Assembly (NCBI GenBank): GCA_023935145.1
Contig: CM043701.1
Span: forward strand, 75,157,317 to 75,221,316
Source of the DNA: Bretschneidera sinensis
Lineage: Eukaryota > Streptophyta > Magnoliopsida > Brassicales > Akaniaceae
Direction: 5' to 3'
DNA length: 64,000 nucleotides
Within the stretch, counting starts at the first letter, position 1, and each line of letters starts with the position of its first letter. The notes under the pieces were generated by a model. That model was not told the DNA's origin and made no database searches. It was given only the letters and a program-made list of their open reading frames with translations. Made by a program: the position numbers and the translations under genes. Of the stretch, positions 11,476 through 22,400 are shown piece by piece.

Positions 11476-12863
11476 TGATGAGTGAAAAATATTGTATATT
11501 TTGGCCACTTAATTTACATTTGTTAGCTTAGGAATTTGTTACTTTGAGTTGTTTTCGTTGTTTTTCAGGTTTACAGGCACTGGGAAAGGAGTTTCACTAA
11601 ATTGTCAGAATTGCTCGTACAGATCAGCCATTTTTTAGGATTAAACTGTATTAATTCAGGAAGAACCAGGAGATGAGCCATATATCTTGGAAAGATCCGG
11701 ATGTCTATTTTCTGAAGAATTTTACAGATCAATAAAATTATTTTTTCTAGAAAAGTAATGGCAGTTTTAGTAGGCAGAGGTCAGGTTGTGCATGATTTCA
11801 GCGTGACAGATCAGTCATTTTTTAGGATTAAACTGTGTTGATTCAGGAAGAACCAGAGATGATCCATATATACTTGGAAAGATCCAGATGTTTATTTCCT
11901 GAGGAATTTTACGGATCAATAAAATGATTTTTCTAGAGAAAGTTATGACTGTTTTAGTAGACAAAGGTCAAAGAGCAAAAGTTGGAATCTGCAGTATCCC
12001 ACATCGGATTGGAAACACATTGCACTTGTGATGTTTCCCTATATAAGCCCCTCTTCACTTCATCTTTGGTGGGCAATTCCTGGTGCCATTTGGTGTAATC
12101 TAGTGGACGTCTGCTAGCATTCTGGTGGATCCCGAAGGCTTTGCTACCACGAGGGGAAGTGTCGCCCAACAGCGAGTAGAATTTCTCCCATGTATAGTCA
12201 GCTTTAATTTAATGCTTTTTTTAGTTTAATGTTTAGCACTTTTATTATGAACTCTAGTTTCATGATTATGAGTGGCTAAAATCTTCAACTAAGGTTGAAG
12301 ATGAAGCCTTGCCGTTGTTTGGTATAAGATTTTCAGATTTGTTTATACAATTCTGATTTTTTTTTAGTATAAATGTTCTGGTCAATTGTTTGAGTAAATT
12401 GTTACGATTGATAGTTTTTAAATTGTTATGTTGGATATTCCGTGTGTTTCGTCTGATGGATACATCGAATTATTTTTGATTAAATTGGATTTTCTTTGTG
12501 ATTTGTTAAAAGCAGATACATTGGATGCTTTTGGTTTAATTGGGATATTTGTTGTTTTTTGTTTTAAGTTGGATTCATGGAATGTTTTGATAGGCTATTT
12601 GTAGAACATGAAGATATATGCTTAACTTTGGTGGGGTGGATTCAGAAACCTTAGTGTCTTTATTATTAGCTTTAAATCAATTTAGTTTAGTTTATATTTG
12701 TTTTACAAAATATAATTTGCAATTCGGAACTAGGTTAAGATAAGGTTAGTTTAGATTAAATTACATTTTCACAACTCAATTCCCTGTGGATTCGACCTCG
12801 CACTTGCACAACACTATATTGCAAATGACTCGTGCGCATGCGAGTAATTTAAAACTCACAACA
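11476..12863 (+). repeat. 5' LTR of element D
   Basis: About 1.39 kb, starting TGATGAGTG and ending CTCACAACA immediately before a perfect PBS. It contains a 187-bp tandem duplication (11620-11806 and 11807 to about 11972). A short stretch, CTTAATTTACATTTGTTAG, is shared with the C/E/G LTRs, which points to distant kinship. No second LTR copy exists in the window. Confidence 0.85.
11620..11972 (+). repeat. 187-bp tandem duplication within LTR D
   Basis: CAGATCAG(C/T)CATTTTTTAGG opens both copies, at 11620 and 11807. The copies differ by scattered substitutions and small indels, so the duplication is not recent. Confidence 0.88.
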
Positions 12864-12869
12864 AGTTTT

Positions 12870-12887
12870 TGGCGCCGTTGCCGGGGA
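12870..12887 (+). promoter_or_regulatory. Primer binding site, perfect tRNA-Asp type (element D)
   Basis: TGGCGCCGTTGCCGGGGA is the exact complement of the 3' end of plant tRNA-Asp as I know it. It is preceded by AGTTTT after the LTR end, the same spacing as in C, E and G. Confidence 0.93.
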
Positions 12888-13029
12888 ATTGTTTTGTTTG
12901 TGAAATTTTTGTCTAAATTAATTTTATTTTTCTACTAGTTTAGTTAGCATTTTTGTTTTTTTTTAATTTTAATTTTAATTTAGTTTATTTGCATTTGTCC
13001 AAAAATAAAATATAAAAAATATAAAAAAA

Positions 13030-14753
13030 AATGTGGATGAATCCAGCGCCGGTTTCATAGTCTTTAGAGGACGCCCTCAAGGATTTCATGAAGATGACCG
13101 GCCAGTCCATCAATACAACAAATACATTTAATGTTGATAGTTGTTCCATCTGTGCTAGTCCTATACATTTAGCACAAAATTGTCCATCTACGCCGGCTTT
13201 TGTCGAGTATCCCATGGCACAAATGAACGCTTTCAATGACTATTGATGGCAATCAAATGGATCTTACTCCGAGACATACAGACCAGGGTGGCAGAACCAC
13301 CCTGATTTTTCATGGAAGCAGAACCAACTGATAAATCAGGGAGGAACCCCTCATCATGCTCATAATCAATACCCTCCCGGATTTCCTCCACCAGTTCCAA
13401 GTTATGGTTTCTCAGCCCATTCAGCACCATCACCGCTTACCAAGCTCCCATTAAAGCACCAGCGTCGGTTTCACAGTCATTGGAGGACGCCCTCAATGAT
13501 TCAGGAAGATGATCGGCCAATCCATAAGCGAAGTAAGGAGTGCGCAAATAGTAAACACCCAAGCGATTGCTAAGATAGAGAGTCAAATGGATCAAATCGC
13601 AAGTCACTTGGGTGAAGGAGAGAAGAGAAGGTTCTCTAGTCAACCTGAGCCTAACCCGAAGGAACAGTTTGTGGTGGAAAATTCATCAACTCCTATGCAT
13701 GGGCAGGAATAAGTGCAATTGATTGTCCCATTGAGGTATGGGAGACAAGTGGACAATCAAGTGGAAGAGAACTCAGCTATGCAACAAGGGCAAGAAAGTG
13801 GCAACAAGGAGAAGAGAGATGCTGAGCCATCTACAGCCACACCTACTATTAAGGATCTTCCTGGGTCGTTTGTACCTAAGACGCCTTACCCTGAGAGATT
13901 ACAAGCGCCCAAGACAGAAGGGAAGTCTGAGGACATTCTAGAGGTATGCTTTGCTCAGTTTGGAGAGGATTTAGATTTGGATAAGTTACTCGAGCAAGCA
14001 AATGCTATCTTGGAGTCTGCACCTCGGGAGAGCAGTAAGACGGAGGAGACTGTGGGTGAATCAAGCATTGAGGACCTCCTGGAGGCATGCTTTGCTCAGT
14101 TTGAAGAGGATTTGGATTTAAATAAGTTGTTTGAGCAAGCAAATGCGACTTTGGAGTCTGCTCCTCAGAAGAGTAGTGAGACGGAGGAGACCACAACACC
14201 TGAACACCTCAAGAAGGAACTTAAGCCTTTACCGGACAATCTTAAGTATAAGTTCCTAGGCCCAGCAGATTCTTTGCCTCTAACTATAGCTTCAGATTTA
14301 GTTTATGCTCAAGTGGATAAATTATTGGACGTTTTAGGAGAGCATAATGAAGCTATAGGCTGGACTATTGAGGATATCAAGGGGATCAGCCCCTCGATGG
14401 TGATGCACAAGTTACATTTGGAGGAGAATGCCAAGCCATTGAGGGAGCCACAAAGAAGGCTCAACCCAGCTATACAAGAGGTTGTGAGGACTGAAGTGAT
14501 AAAGCTGTTGGATGTAGGGATCATTTATCCAATATTTGATAGTGAGTGGGTGAGCCCGATTTATGTCGTGCCAAAGCAGGCTAGATTGACAGTAGTGCTA
14601 AATAAAGACGACGAGTTGGTTCCAACTCGTGTGCAATCAGGATGGAGAGTGTGTCTAGACTACCGTAAGTGGAATGCTACCACAAGGAAGGATCATTTTC
14701 CACTCCCATTTATTGATCAGATGGTGGAGCGTTTAGCTGGGCACGATTACTAA
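13030..14753 (+). pseudogene. Athila-like gag tail fused to the start of RT (element D)
   Basis: The first part (13030-13712) has a zinc knuckle CSICASPIHLAQNC (CX2CX4HX4C) and a Pro/Asn-rich tail, with in-frame stops. A 346-codon open frame (13713-14753) then carries an acidic region with a 47-residue tandem duplication. Next come an RT lead-in (LKPLPDNLKYKFLG, residues ~170-183) and the RT N-terminus: REPQRRLNPAIQEVVRTEV, WVSPIYVVPK, GWRVCLDYRKWNATTRKDHF, PLPFIDQMVERLAGHDY. A stop follows at once. The catalytic YxDD block, RNase H and integrase are missing, and protease is lost between the gag tail and RT. It cannot encode an active polymerase. The long open frame suggests relatively recent inactivation or selection on the gag-RT leader; the latter is speculation. 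Confidence 0.85.
13929..14210 (+). repeat. 141-bp in-frame tandem duplication in D's open frame
   Basis: Units start at 13929 and 14070. Each encodes 47 residues with the core CFAQF(G/E)EDLDL(D/N)KL and an SAP-x-(E/K)SS tail. The reading frame is kept across both copies. The peptide is acidic and probably helical. Confidence 0.9.
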
Positions 14754-15814
14754 TGTTGGGTCTGACTAAAGATGTTAAACTTAGCGCTCATGGGAGGCAC
14801 CCCACAGCTTATCCTTTTTGTTTACTTATTATTTGACATATTTATGATTAGTGTTTGTTTCCAGTATTTTTGTTTTCCAGTCTTTATTTTTTAGGGACAA
14901 CGCGTACTTCAGTTCAAGTTTGGGGGTATGCTATGAGCCATACCAAGTCCAGATAGTTCTTCATATCCTAGGTCAGTTTTTTCCATATTATTCACACATT
15001 GGGGTCAATGTGTAATTTAAGTTTGGGGGTATGGGAGACACATTACACACACTTTGTCCTAATTTGTTGTTGTTTTTCTTCATTTAAAAAAAAATAATAA
15101 TAATAAGGTAAATGCATACTCATGTTATTTTGAAATTTTAGTTGATGTAAACAAATATTGTGATGTGATTTCATTGGTGAGCTTAAAATTTTGAACACAT
15201 GATTTGATGATAGAGTTTTAAAACTTTGTTACTTACTTTGGGCATTTGAGAATTCACATGTTTAAGTCAATCTAACAGGAGCACATTAGCGCATATTTGT
15301 GTGAGGTATGACATGCGATTTCAATGTGTATGCTTCCTTGACTTAACTGAAACTGGATGACTTGTGGGATTAACACTTGGGCATAGAAAAGCATAAAAAA
15401 AAGAAAGAAAAATAATGATCATCATTAATAAACTTTCCACTGAGTAACTGGACCTTTTGCCTCCGTAAGTAGTGAGTGTTCACGTCAAAAGGTGGGAATT
15501 TTATTCATAGTGATCATTGCAAAATTTTCTGCTGAGTAACTGGACCTCTTGCCTCAGTAAGCAGGGAGTGTTCACGTCAAAAGGTGGAAATTTTGCTTGG
15601 TAGCATTAAGGACAGTTTAACATGAACTTTTGAAAGTCCTTTTGCAATCCAAAATATGTTTTTATTTTAAGCTTACTCATGAACAGTTATCATAGTTTTA
15701 TGTGCAACCTAAATCTTTGAGTATCATAGAAATGAATTTATCTTTAAATTTTGTTCTAACATAGTCTTTAATTTTGTATTGCTAAGGGACTAGCAATATG
15801 TAAGTTTGGGGGTG
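14754..15814 (+). other. 3' non-coding region before C's 3' LTR (D- and/or C-derived)
   Basis: Holds the conserved box (TTAAACTTAGCGCTCATGGG at about 14774-14793), PPT-like AAGTTTGGGGGTATG (about 14920), a perfect hairpin ACACATTG (14994-15001) / CAATGTGT (15006-15013), PPT-like AAGTTTGGGGGTATGG (15019-15034), and two copies of the 70-nt module (about 15432-15502 and 15526-15595). C's real PPT AAGTTTGGGGGTG (15802-15814) abuts the 3' LTR. Confidence 0.85.
15802..15814 (+). promoter_or_regulatory. Polypurine tract of element C
   Basis: AAGTTTGGGGGTG directly abuts the TGATAAG start of the 3' LTR, the expected place for plus-strand priming. The identical motif stands before E's 3' LTR and, on the minus strand, before G's. 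Confidence 0.92.
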
Positions 15815-17126
15815 TGATAAGTGCTTAAATAGTCATATTTAAGCCCTTTAATTTACATTTGTTAAGCCATAGTTTATGTTATTTTAGTCCAATTTACTTC
15901 ATTTCTGTGTTTTACATGGTTTTTATAAGTTTATGAAGAAAAGGAAGCATTTTGGAAGCTTTTGGAGCTTAAAAGGAAGAAAACTGGAAAACTTGGAGCA
16001 GATGCTGTCTGGAGTGCGATCGAGCGCACCAAGAAAGGTGATCAAGCACAGTATTGGGATCGAGCGCACCATGCATGCGAGCGCACATGTACGGGCGTGA
16101 ACAGTAAAGCGGCAAAACCAGTTTTGGAAATAAAGGAGTTTTTATGTTTTAGGAAATTTAGGGTTTCTTGAGTCTTCTAAGATTATTCAACCCCTATAAA
16201 TACACTTGTAAAAACACAAATTAGATATCCTTTCTTTTATCTTTTAATCTCCCTTTGGAGTAGATCTCCCTTTTGGGGGATCAAGCTCTCTTTTAGTTTT
16301 AGCTTTTGTTCGGGGAGGCCGAAGGCTGGACGAGCCCGAAGGAAGAGATTATGGAGATGAATTAACGACTCTTCTCCATAATGTTTTTGGGTTTCTTCTT
16401 TCCTTTTTACCTTATTATGTGTAATTAACTTTTTGGTAAGGGCTTGGTTGAAGCCCTAATTATGTTTACTCAATAATTCAGTATTGGCACCTTTGGGATA
16501 TTTATGTTGTGTTGCTTAACTTGATTAATACCTGTGTTTATTTAAAATTTCTCATATGTATATGTCTGATCGATATGTGCATGTGGTATGGACTTGTTAG
16601 TTAGACCAATTTGGATGACCGAGTCCTGGGTCTGACATTAGTAACAAAAGATATCCACACCGGATTCTTGGGTTAATCAACATGGGAAACCGGGAATAGA
16701 TACCATGCCCTAGGTCTCATGTGATTGTCGATTTCCATAGTACCTATACTCTCTTAAGGAACAATTCAGTAGATATCATGCTGAATCCCTTAAGACATAA
16801 AAGAGTTAGAGTAGATACCATGCCCTTATGTTGACAAACATTAGGTATTCATGACATGAGTAAAGCATTGGCATACTGTTTTGTTGTGGTAGCATAATTA
16901 GTGATGGATATCAAGTCTCTACGCCTTTATCTTTATTATTTCAAACTCAATAGTTATTTCTCTTGCTGTTACTTCATTATTGCGAAACTAATTCTAAATC
17001 GAACTTTACCAATCCCTGTGGAGATGATCTTGCATTCGCACACTATGCTACTATAGACCTTGTGCACTTGCAAGTAAAACAAGTACGATTATTTACTTAT
17101 TTATTTAGGTAGATAATCGCATAACA
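15815..17126 (+). repeat. 3' LTR of element C
   Basis: 1312 bp, collinear with 7746-9081. It differs by scattered substitutions and by loss of a short segment at about 16816 that removes one of the small hairpins. TATAAATA box at about 16195-16202. It ends CGCATAACA before the CATAC duplication. Confidence 0.95.
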
Positions 17127-17580
17127 CATACCTTTAAATTTCCACATCATTTTGGGTAATTTCATGTATATATAATTTTAAAAAATAAAATTCACATTAT
17201 TACCTTTTGTTTTTCTGAAAGCTTCCCTCGAATCTCTTTAAAATTCTCCCGTAAACTTCTTCAAAATTTCAATCTTTCAACCTTTCTTTGAGTCCCCATG
17301 TGTCTAAATAAAAAGAATAATTTGAATTGAAGAAATGAGGAAACCAAATTGGATTTGGTAAGAAATAAATAAACAAAACAAAACAAAAAAACCAAATTTA
17401 TATATCTACCACCATCGTTCTTCTCTGTATACGTTGTCAAACATGCATTTTTGCACCTCTTTTTTCAAAAGAATTATTTCATTTAATAGTAAATCTTTCA
17501 TATATATTATTTTAATTTCATGTCATATTTATCAAATTACTTCTTTACCCTTACTTCAAGAACACGGGTATTACAGTTAT

Positions 17581-18068
17581 GCACTGTCATTGTGTTACTA
17601 GTGCAAGTGATAATAAATCCACTTCAGGTTTGACTTTCACACTTGGAGGTGGTGCCATTTATTGGATATCCAAGAAACAGACTTGTATCACTTACTCGAC
17701 TACGAAGTCAAAATTTATAGCATTAGCAGCTGCTGGTAAGGAAGTGGAATTGTTGAGAAATATGTCTTTTGATATCATCTTGTGGTCACAACCTATGCCA
17801 GCCATTACTCTATATTGTGATAGTGAGGGTACAATGTCTAAATCTTATAGTAAAATTTATAATGGTAAGTCTAGACATATTAGTCTATTACATGAATACG
17901 TTAGAATTAATCACTAACAGCGTGATCGCCATTTTCCATCTGGTGTCTAAAGAGAATTTGGCAGATTTTTTTACAAAGGGATTGCCAAAAGATGTTATAA
18001 AATTGGCATCTAGTGGAACGATGTTGAAATCCTTTTCAAAAGATACTAGTATGGGAACCCAACTTTGA
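17581..18068 (+). pseudogene. Copia RNase H remnant (element A, second part)
   Basis: Resumes element A after insertion B. SDNKSTSGLTFTLGGGAIYW, KKQTCITYSTTKSKFIALA and the later LADFFTKGLPKDV are the standard closing motifs of copia RNase H. One frameshift falls near 17900. About 80 residues between RT and this point are missing, so the gene was already deleted before or during the insertion. Nothing functional remains. Confidence 0.88.
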
Positions 18069-18367
18069 CTTAGTAAAATCTATTTTCAAAGTTTAATGGG
18101 TAATAACAAATTATTATGTGTTTTGTAGAAGCACTGAAAAAAAAAACTAAATAAACCCTAATCTAGGATGCTTAATGCTTATATTATTGGAATAAAGGAG
18201 CATGAGTTAATATTATTAATGGAGTTAAAATGTCTTTGTGATATTTTAAATTTTGGTTGAACTCCACCTATGTGAATATAGAAGTGGTGCCGCTTCTAGC
18301 AAGAGTTTAAAGAATTACCCTTGTAAATACTCATAAACCATGAAAAGCACAAGGTCATAATAGTTCT

Positions 18368-18622
18368 AGTTGAAATTCAAGCCTTCTCCTTTATAGATTT
18401 TTATAATAAGTATTTATTATTCCGTCATTTATTAGGTTGATTGTAATTAGCTGGTACTTTCCCTATTCTTGTAATCATGTGATTTCCTTTCTGTTTATGA
18501 GAAATTCCTTCCGGAATTGTCTCGCCTATGTACTCTATATATTTTAAGTTTCTTTCTTGATGAAAATTATATATGAAGAATCATAGAACGATCCTCCAAT
18601 ATTTTCGTCTTCATTTTCTACA
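18368..18622 (+). repeat. 5' LTR of element H
   Basis: 255 bp ending TTTTCTACA right before the PBS. TATATATT box at about 18535. It is shorter than its 319-bp partner because it lacks segments such as AATAATTTGTATTTATT and a small internal duplication (GTGATTTC), which points to deletions in one copy or additions in the other. Confidence 0.92.
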
Positions 18623-18635
18623 TGGTATCAGAGCC
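18623..18635 (+). promoter_or_regulatory. Primer binding site, initiator tRNA-Met type (element H)
   Basis: TGGTATCAGAGCC immediately follows the LTR; it is the classic plant copia PBS complementary to the 3' end of initiator tRNA-Met. Confidence 0.95.
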
Positions 18636-18724
18636 AGGTTTAATCCTGACTCATCGTTGTCATCGAGTCTTTCCTACTCGAGTCTCTTATTTCTTTTATA
18701 TTTTCATCTTTTCTCTTTCAGAAT

Positions 18725-19445
18725 CACGACTAAATACGAATCCTCTTTCAGATTGAATACCAACTCATCATCCACTTCTGACATAATCGTCCCTTCTTCT
18801 TCTACCTCTCATCAGATAGAATCTTTTCACTTTTCGATTACTACTTATAAATTGAATGGGCAAAATTATTTGCAATGGTCCCAGTCTATACAGATGTTCA
18901 TTCGAGGGAAAGAGAAAGATGACTACATCACAGGGGCTACAACCACACCAGAGATCACTACGCCAACCTACAAAAAATGGATGTTAGAGAATAATATGGT
19001 CATGTCATGGCTTGTTAACTCAATGACTCCTGACATTGGCGAAATTTTTCTATCATTCGATACGGCCAAGGAAATATCAGATATAGTGAAAAAAGCATTC
19101 TCTGACAAGGAAAACACGTTAGAAATTGTACAGATTAAAGGTATCCTTCACGACCTGCGTCAAGGTGAACAAACAGTAACTGAATATTTCAATAACCTTA
19201 CTCGTCTATGGCACCAGCTTGATACTTTTGAAGTTCATAACTGGTCTTGTGCTACTGATGGTTTATTGTACAAAAAGATTATCGAAGGGAAACGGGTTTA
19301 TAAATTTTTGTTAGGCTTGAACAAAAATTTAGATGAAATTAGAGGACGACTTATGGGGCTTAAACCTCTACCTAGCCTCAGAGAGGCATTCTCTGAAGTC
19401 CGCCGAGAAGAAAGCTGGAAGAAACTCATGATGGGGTCTCATTAA
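18725..19445 (+). pseudogene. Copia gag (element H), nearly open
   Basis: An open frame through 19445 shows a copia-type gag: YKLNGQNYLQWSQSIQMFIRG, YKKWMLENNMVMSWLVNSM, and QGEQTVTEYFNNLTRLWHQL (about 19160-19230). The frame extends upstream into the LTR, so the ATG at 18573 is not the natural start; the true start near 18725 looks lost (ATCACG where an ATG is expected). A premature stop at 19443 separates it from the zinc knuckle downstream. The product would form the virus-like particle shell. Confidence 0.85.
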
Positions 19446-22400
19446 CAACTTAACATGACAGAAAGCTCGGCCCTCAAAACCCAATTTGCTAATTTTGACA
19501 ACCGTAAAAAAAAAAGAGGTAGGCTGTGGTGTGATCATTGCAGAAAGCCTGGACACTTGCAAAAAACATGCTGGAAGATTCATGGAAAGCCAGCGGATTG
19601 GAAACCTCGTTAACAACTTGAGAAGGAAGGACGTGGATATCATGTTGCTGCCGATGAACTGTCAAATCAACCTGAAGCAAGTCCCTTTAACAAGGAACAA
19701 ATTGAGATACTTCAGAAACTTTTCCTATCTATGCAGTCTCAAACAGGCTCATCTTCCAGTCATGTCATTAGGTCAAGCACCTTGGCCCACAAAGGTAATC
19801 CATTAAACGCTCTTAATGTGGGTAAAACTTATAAAAAAATCTTGGATCGCAGACTCAGGAGCCTCTAATCATAAGACGGGAGACGCTACTATTTTTGATA
19901 CATATAGCTCATGTCCAGATAATTTAACAGTCTGAATAGCAGATGGCTCACTGTCAAAATTTGCCGGTATAGGTTCAGTAGTACTGTCAAAAAACCTGAT
20001 ACTCAACTATGTTCTCTTAGTTCCAAACATGGACTGCAATTTGTTATCAATTAGTAAACCCACTAAGGAAATAAGGTATGTTACTAATTTTTACTCTACT
20101 TATTGTTAATTTCAAGATTTGGATTCGGGGAGGATAATTAGCAATGCTGAGGAGTGCTTTGGACTCTATATCTTCAAAGAGTGCCACTATCCATAAGAAC
20201 AACCTCCACCAGCAGTTAGTAGTAATTCTTTTTCTGCTTCTTGTTCAAATAGCGATAGTGCAATTATGTTGTGGCACTATCACTTAGGTCATTCTAATTT
20301 TTTGTTTCTCAAGCGTTTATTTCCAATTTTGTTCAATAAAAATTCAAATTCTCTTAATTAAGAAATTTGTCAATACTCAAAACATGTGCGGAGTTCATTT
20401 CCATTCCAACTTTACAAAGTGTCTAAACCATTTTCCATGATTCACAGTGATATTTGGGGTCCCTCAAAAAAAAAAATGTGACTGGTACTAGGTGGTTTGT
20501 CTCATTCATAGATGACCACACTAGACTGATGTGGATATTCCTTATAAAAGAAAAATCAGAAACGGGTCAAATATTAAAAAATTTCAAAAATATAATTCAG
20601 ACCCAACTTCAGACAAAAATAGAAGTTCTAAAGTCAGATAATGCTAAGTATTACTTCAACTCCATTTTAGGAGAATTTCTAGTAAAATAAGGGATAGTTC
20701 ATTTGAGTTCATGTGTAGACACCCCACAACAAAACAGAATCGTTGAAAGGAAAAATAGACATCTTCTAGAGGTTGCTAGGTCTCTTATATTCTCTACGAA
20801 CGTTCCAAAAATTTTCTGGGGAAAGGCTGTTCTTACGGTGGCTTATCTAATCAATAGAATGCCTTTTAGGGTTCTAAAATTCCAAACACCATGCCAAACT
20901 CTTCTAAAATAATTTCCAACAACTCGTCTCATTTCGTCTGTCCCACCTAAAGTTGGGTGTTTTGTCTTTGTTCACATCCATCAACAGCAAAGGAGTAAAC
21001 TCGATCCTCGGTCACTCAAGTGCATCTTTCTTGGGTATTCTTTGAGTCAAAAATGATACAATTATCATTCTCCAATCACAAAAAAATTATACAATTCGAT
21101 GGATGCTACCTTTTTTGAGAGTCATCCATACTACCCCAAGACTGATATTTAGGGGGAGAATTCAACTCAAGAATATCATTCTTGGGACTTTGAGTCATTC
21201 ATTGAGTCACCCATCACCACAGAACATCCCATTCTCCCAGGGTCAAAAAATTACAATCTTCCAGAGTCACCCAGTTAACCACTACCTGCTGAAGACACTG
21301 AGTTCATTGTTGACTTGGGAGATAAAGAGCATGTCCAAGAAGTGATAGAGGAAGAAGCGCATACTTAACAGAACCATGAGACCGAACCAAGTCCAAATCC
21401 AAGTGAAATTCCAAGTAACAACATATCTGACTCTGATGGTGTTGTTGATTCTGAGTTAGAAAATGAGATTCTTAATATGCCTATTGCTTGGAGGAAAAGA
21501 GTTTGGTTATGTACCTAATATCCTATTGGAAATTTTGTGTTATATGATAAGTTATCACCTTCTTTTCGTGCCTTCACTACTAGTATTACATAGATACAGG
21601 TTCCTCGGAATATTCAGGAAGCTTTCGAATGTCCTAAGTGGAAAGCTGTTATCAATGAGGAAATTAAGGCACTAAAAAAGAATGGTACGTGGGAGATTAC
21701 TAAACTGCCAAAGGATAAGAAATTTGCGGGGTGTAAATGGATTTTTTCAATTAAATATAAGGCGGATGGTAGTATGGACAGGTACAAGGCTCGTCTGGTT
21801 TCCAAAGGATTCACCCAATCTTATGGCATTGATTATCAGGAGACATTCACACCTGTTGCCAAGCTCAATACTGTTCGTGTTCTTTTATTGCTTGCTACCA
21901 ACCTTGATTGGTCCCTCTATTAGCTCAATGTAAAAAATGCATTCCTCAATGGTGACTTAGAAGAGGAAGTTTACATGGACATCCCTGCTAGTTTTGAGAC
22001 AGTGTCAAATATCAAAAAGGTTTGTAGACTTCGAAAATCCTTGTATGGCCTCAAGCAATCTCCCCACACTTGGTTCGAGCGATTCACAAAGGCTATAAAA
22101 AGGTATGGATATTCTCAGTATCAGTTAGATCACGCACTTTTTGTGAAGCCCTTCCCAAACAGGAAGAGGCTATTATTATTGTATACATGGACGATATTAT
22201 TTTGACAAGAGATTATGCGAAGGAAATTGGGCTGCTTAAATAGTTTTTGGCCAAAGAGTTTGAGATCAAGGACCTAAGAAATCTGAAATATTTCCTCGGG
22301 AAATTGGTCGGACAAGAAAAGGTATCTTCATCTCCCTACGTAAGTATGTCCTAGACTTGTTAAGTGAAACAGGAATGCTTGGTTGCAAGCCTATCGAGAC

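Larger units (their letters stand above)
11476..15616 (+). mobile_element. Element D: partial Athila-like element nested in C
   Basis: C's 3' region is interrupted after GTAAGTAAT by an LTR with its own perfect PBS and by gag-RT sequence of a related but different family. No D-type 3' LTR follows. Sequence homologous to the 3' region of C/E runs from 14754 and passes smoothly into C's PPT and 3' LTR, so the right edge (about 15616) is uncertain and no TSD can be checked. Either D inserted and later lost its 3' LTR by recombination within homologous 3' sequence, or C is a chimera formed by template switching. Confidence 0.7.
7746..17126 (+). mobile_element. Element C: non-autonomous Athila-like Ty3/gypsy retrotransposon
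   Basis: LTRs at 7746-9081 and 15815-17126 (both starting TGATAAG and ending AACA), a perfect target duplication CATAC (7741-7745 and 17127-17131), a tRNA-Asp-type PBS at 9088 and a PPT ending at 15814 define a complete insertion in LTR B. The interior keeps only gag fragments, a scrap of the RT N-terminus and the long 3' non-coding region, interrupted by element D. Protease, most of RT, RNase H and integrase are absent, so it could move only with enzymes from a partner. E and G carry the same LTR family. Confidence 0.93.
6006..17575 (-). mobile_element. Element B: solo LTR of a Ty3/gypsy chromovirus-like family, split by C
   Basis: The insert begins TGTAACGACCC and ends GGGTATTACA, with a perfect 5-bp target duplication GTTAT at 6001-6005 and 17576-17580. 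Read on the minus strand it starts TGTAATACCC and ends GGGTCGTTACA, termini typical of plant chromovirus (Tekay/Del-like) LTRs. Removing element C and one CATAC leaves about 2.18 kb with no coding motif and no internal pair of long repeats, as expected of a solo LTR left by recombination between two LTRs. Family assignment is by termini only. An unusually long non-coding element is the alternative. Confidence 0.72.

Noticed and set aside
12870..12887. Match to tRNA-Asp 3' end, as if part of a tRNA gene
   Set aside because: Only the 18-nt complement is present, right after an LTR end, so it is a primer binding site. No cloverleaf surrounds it.
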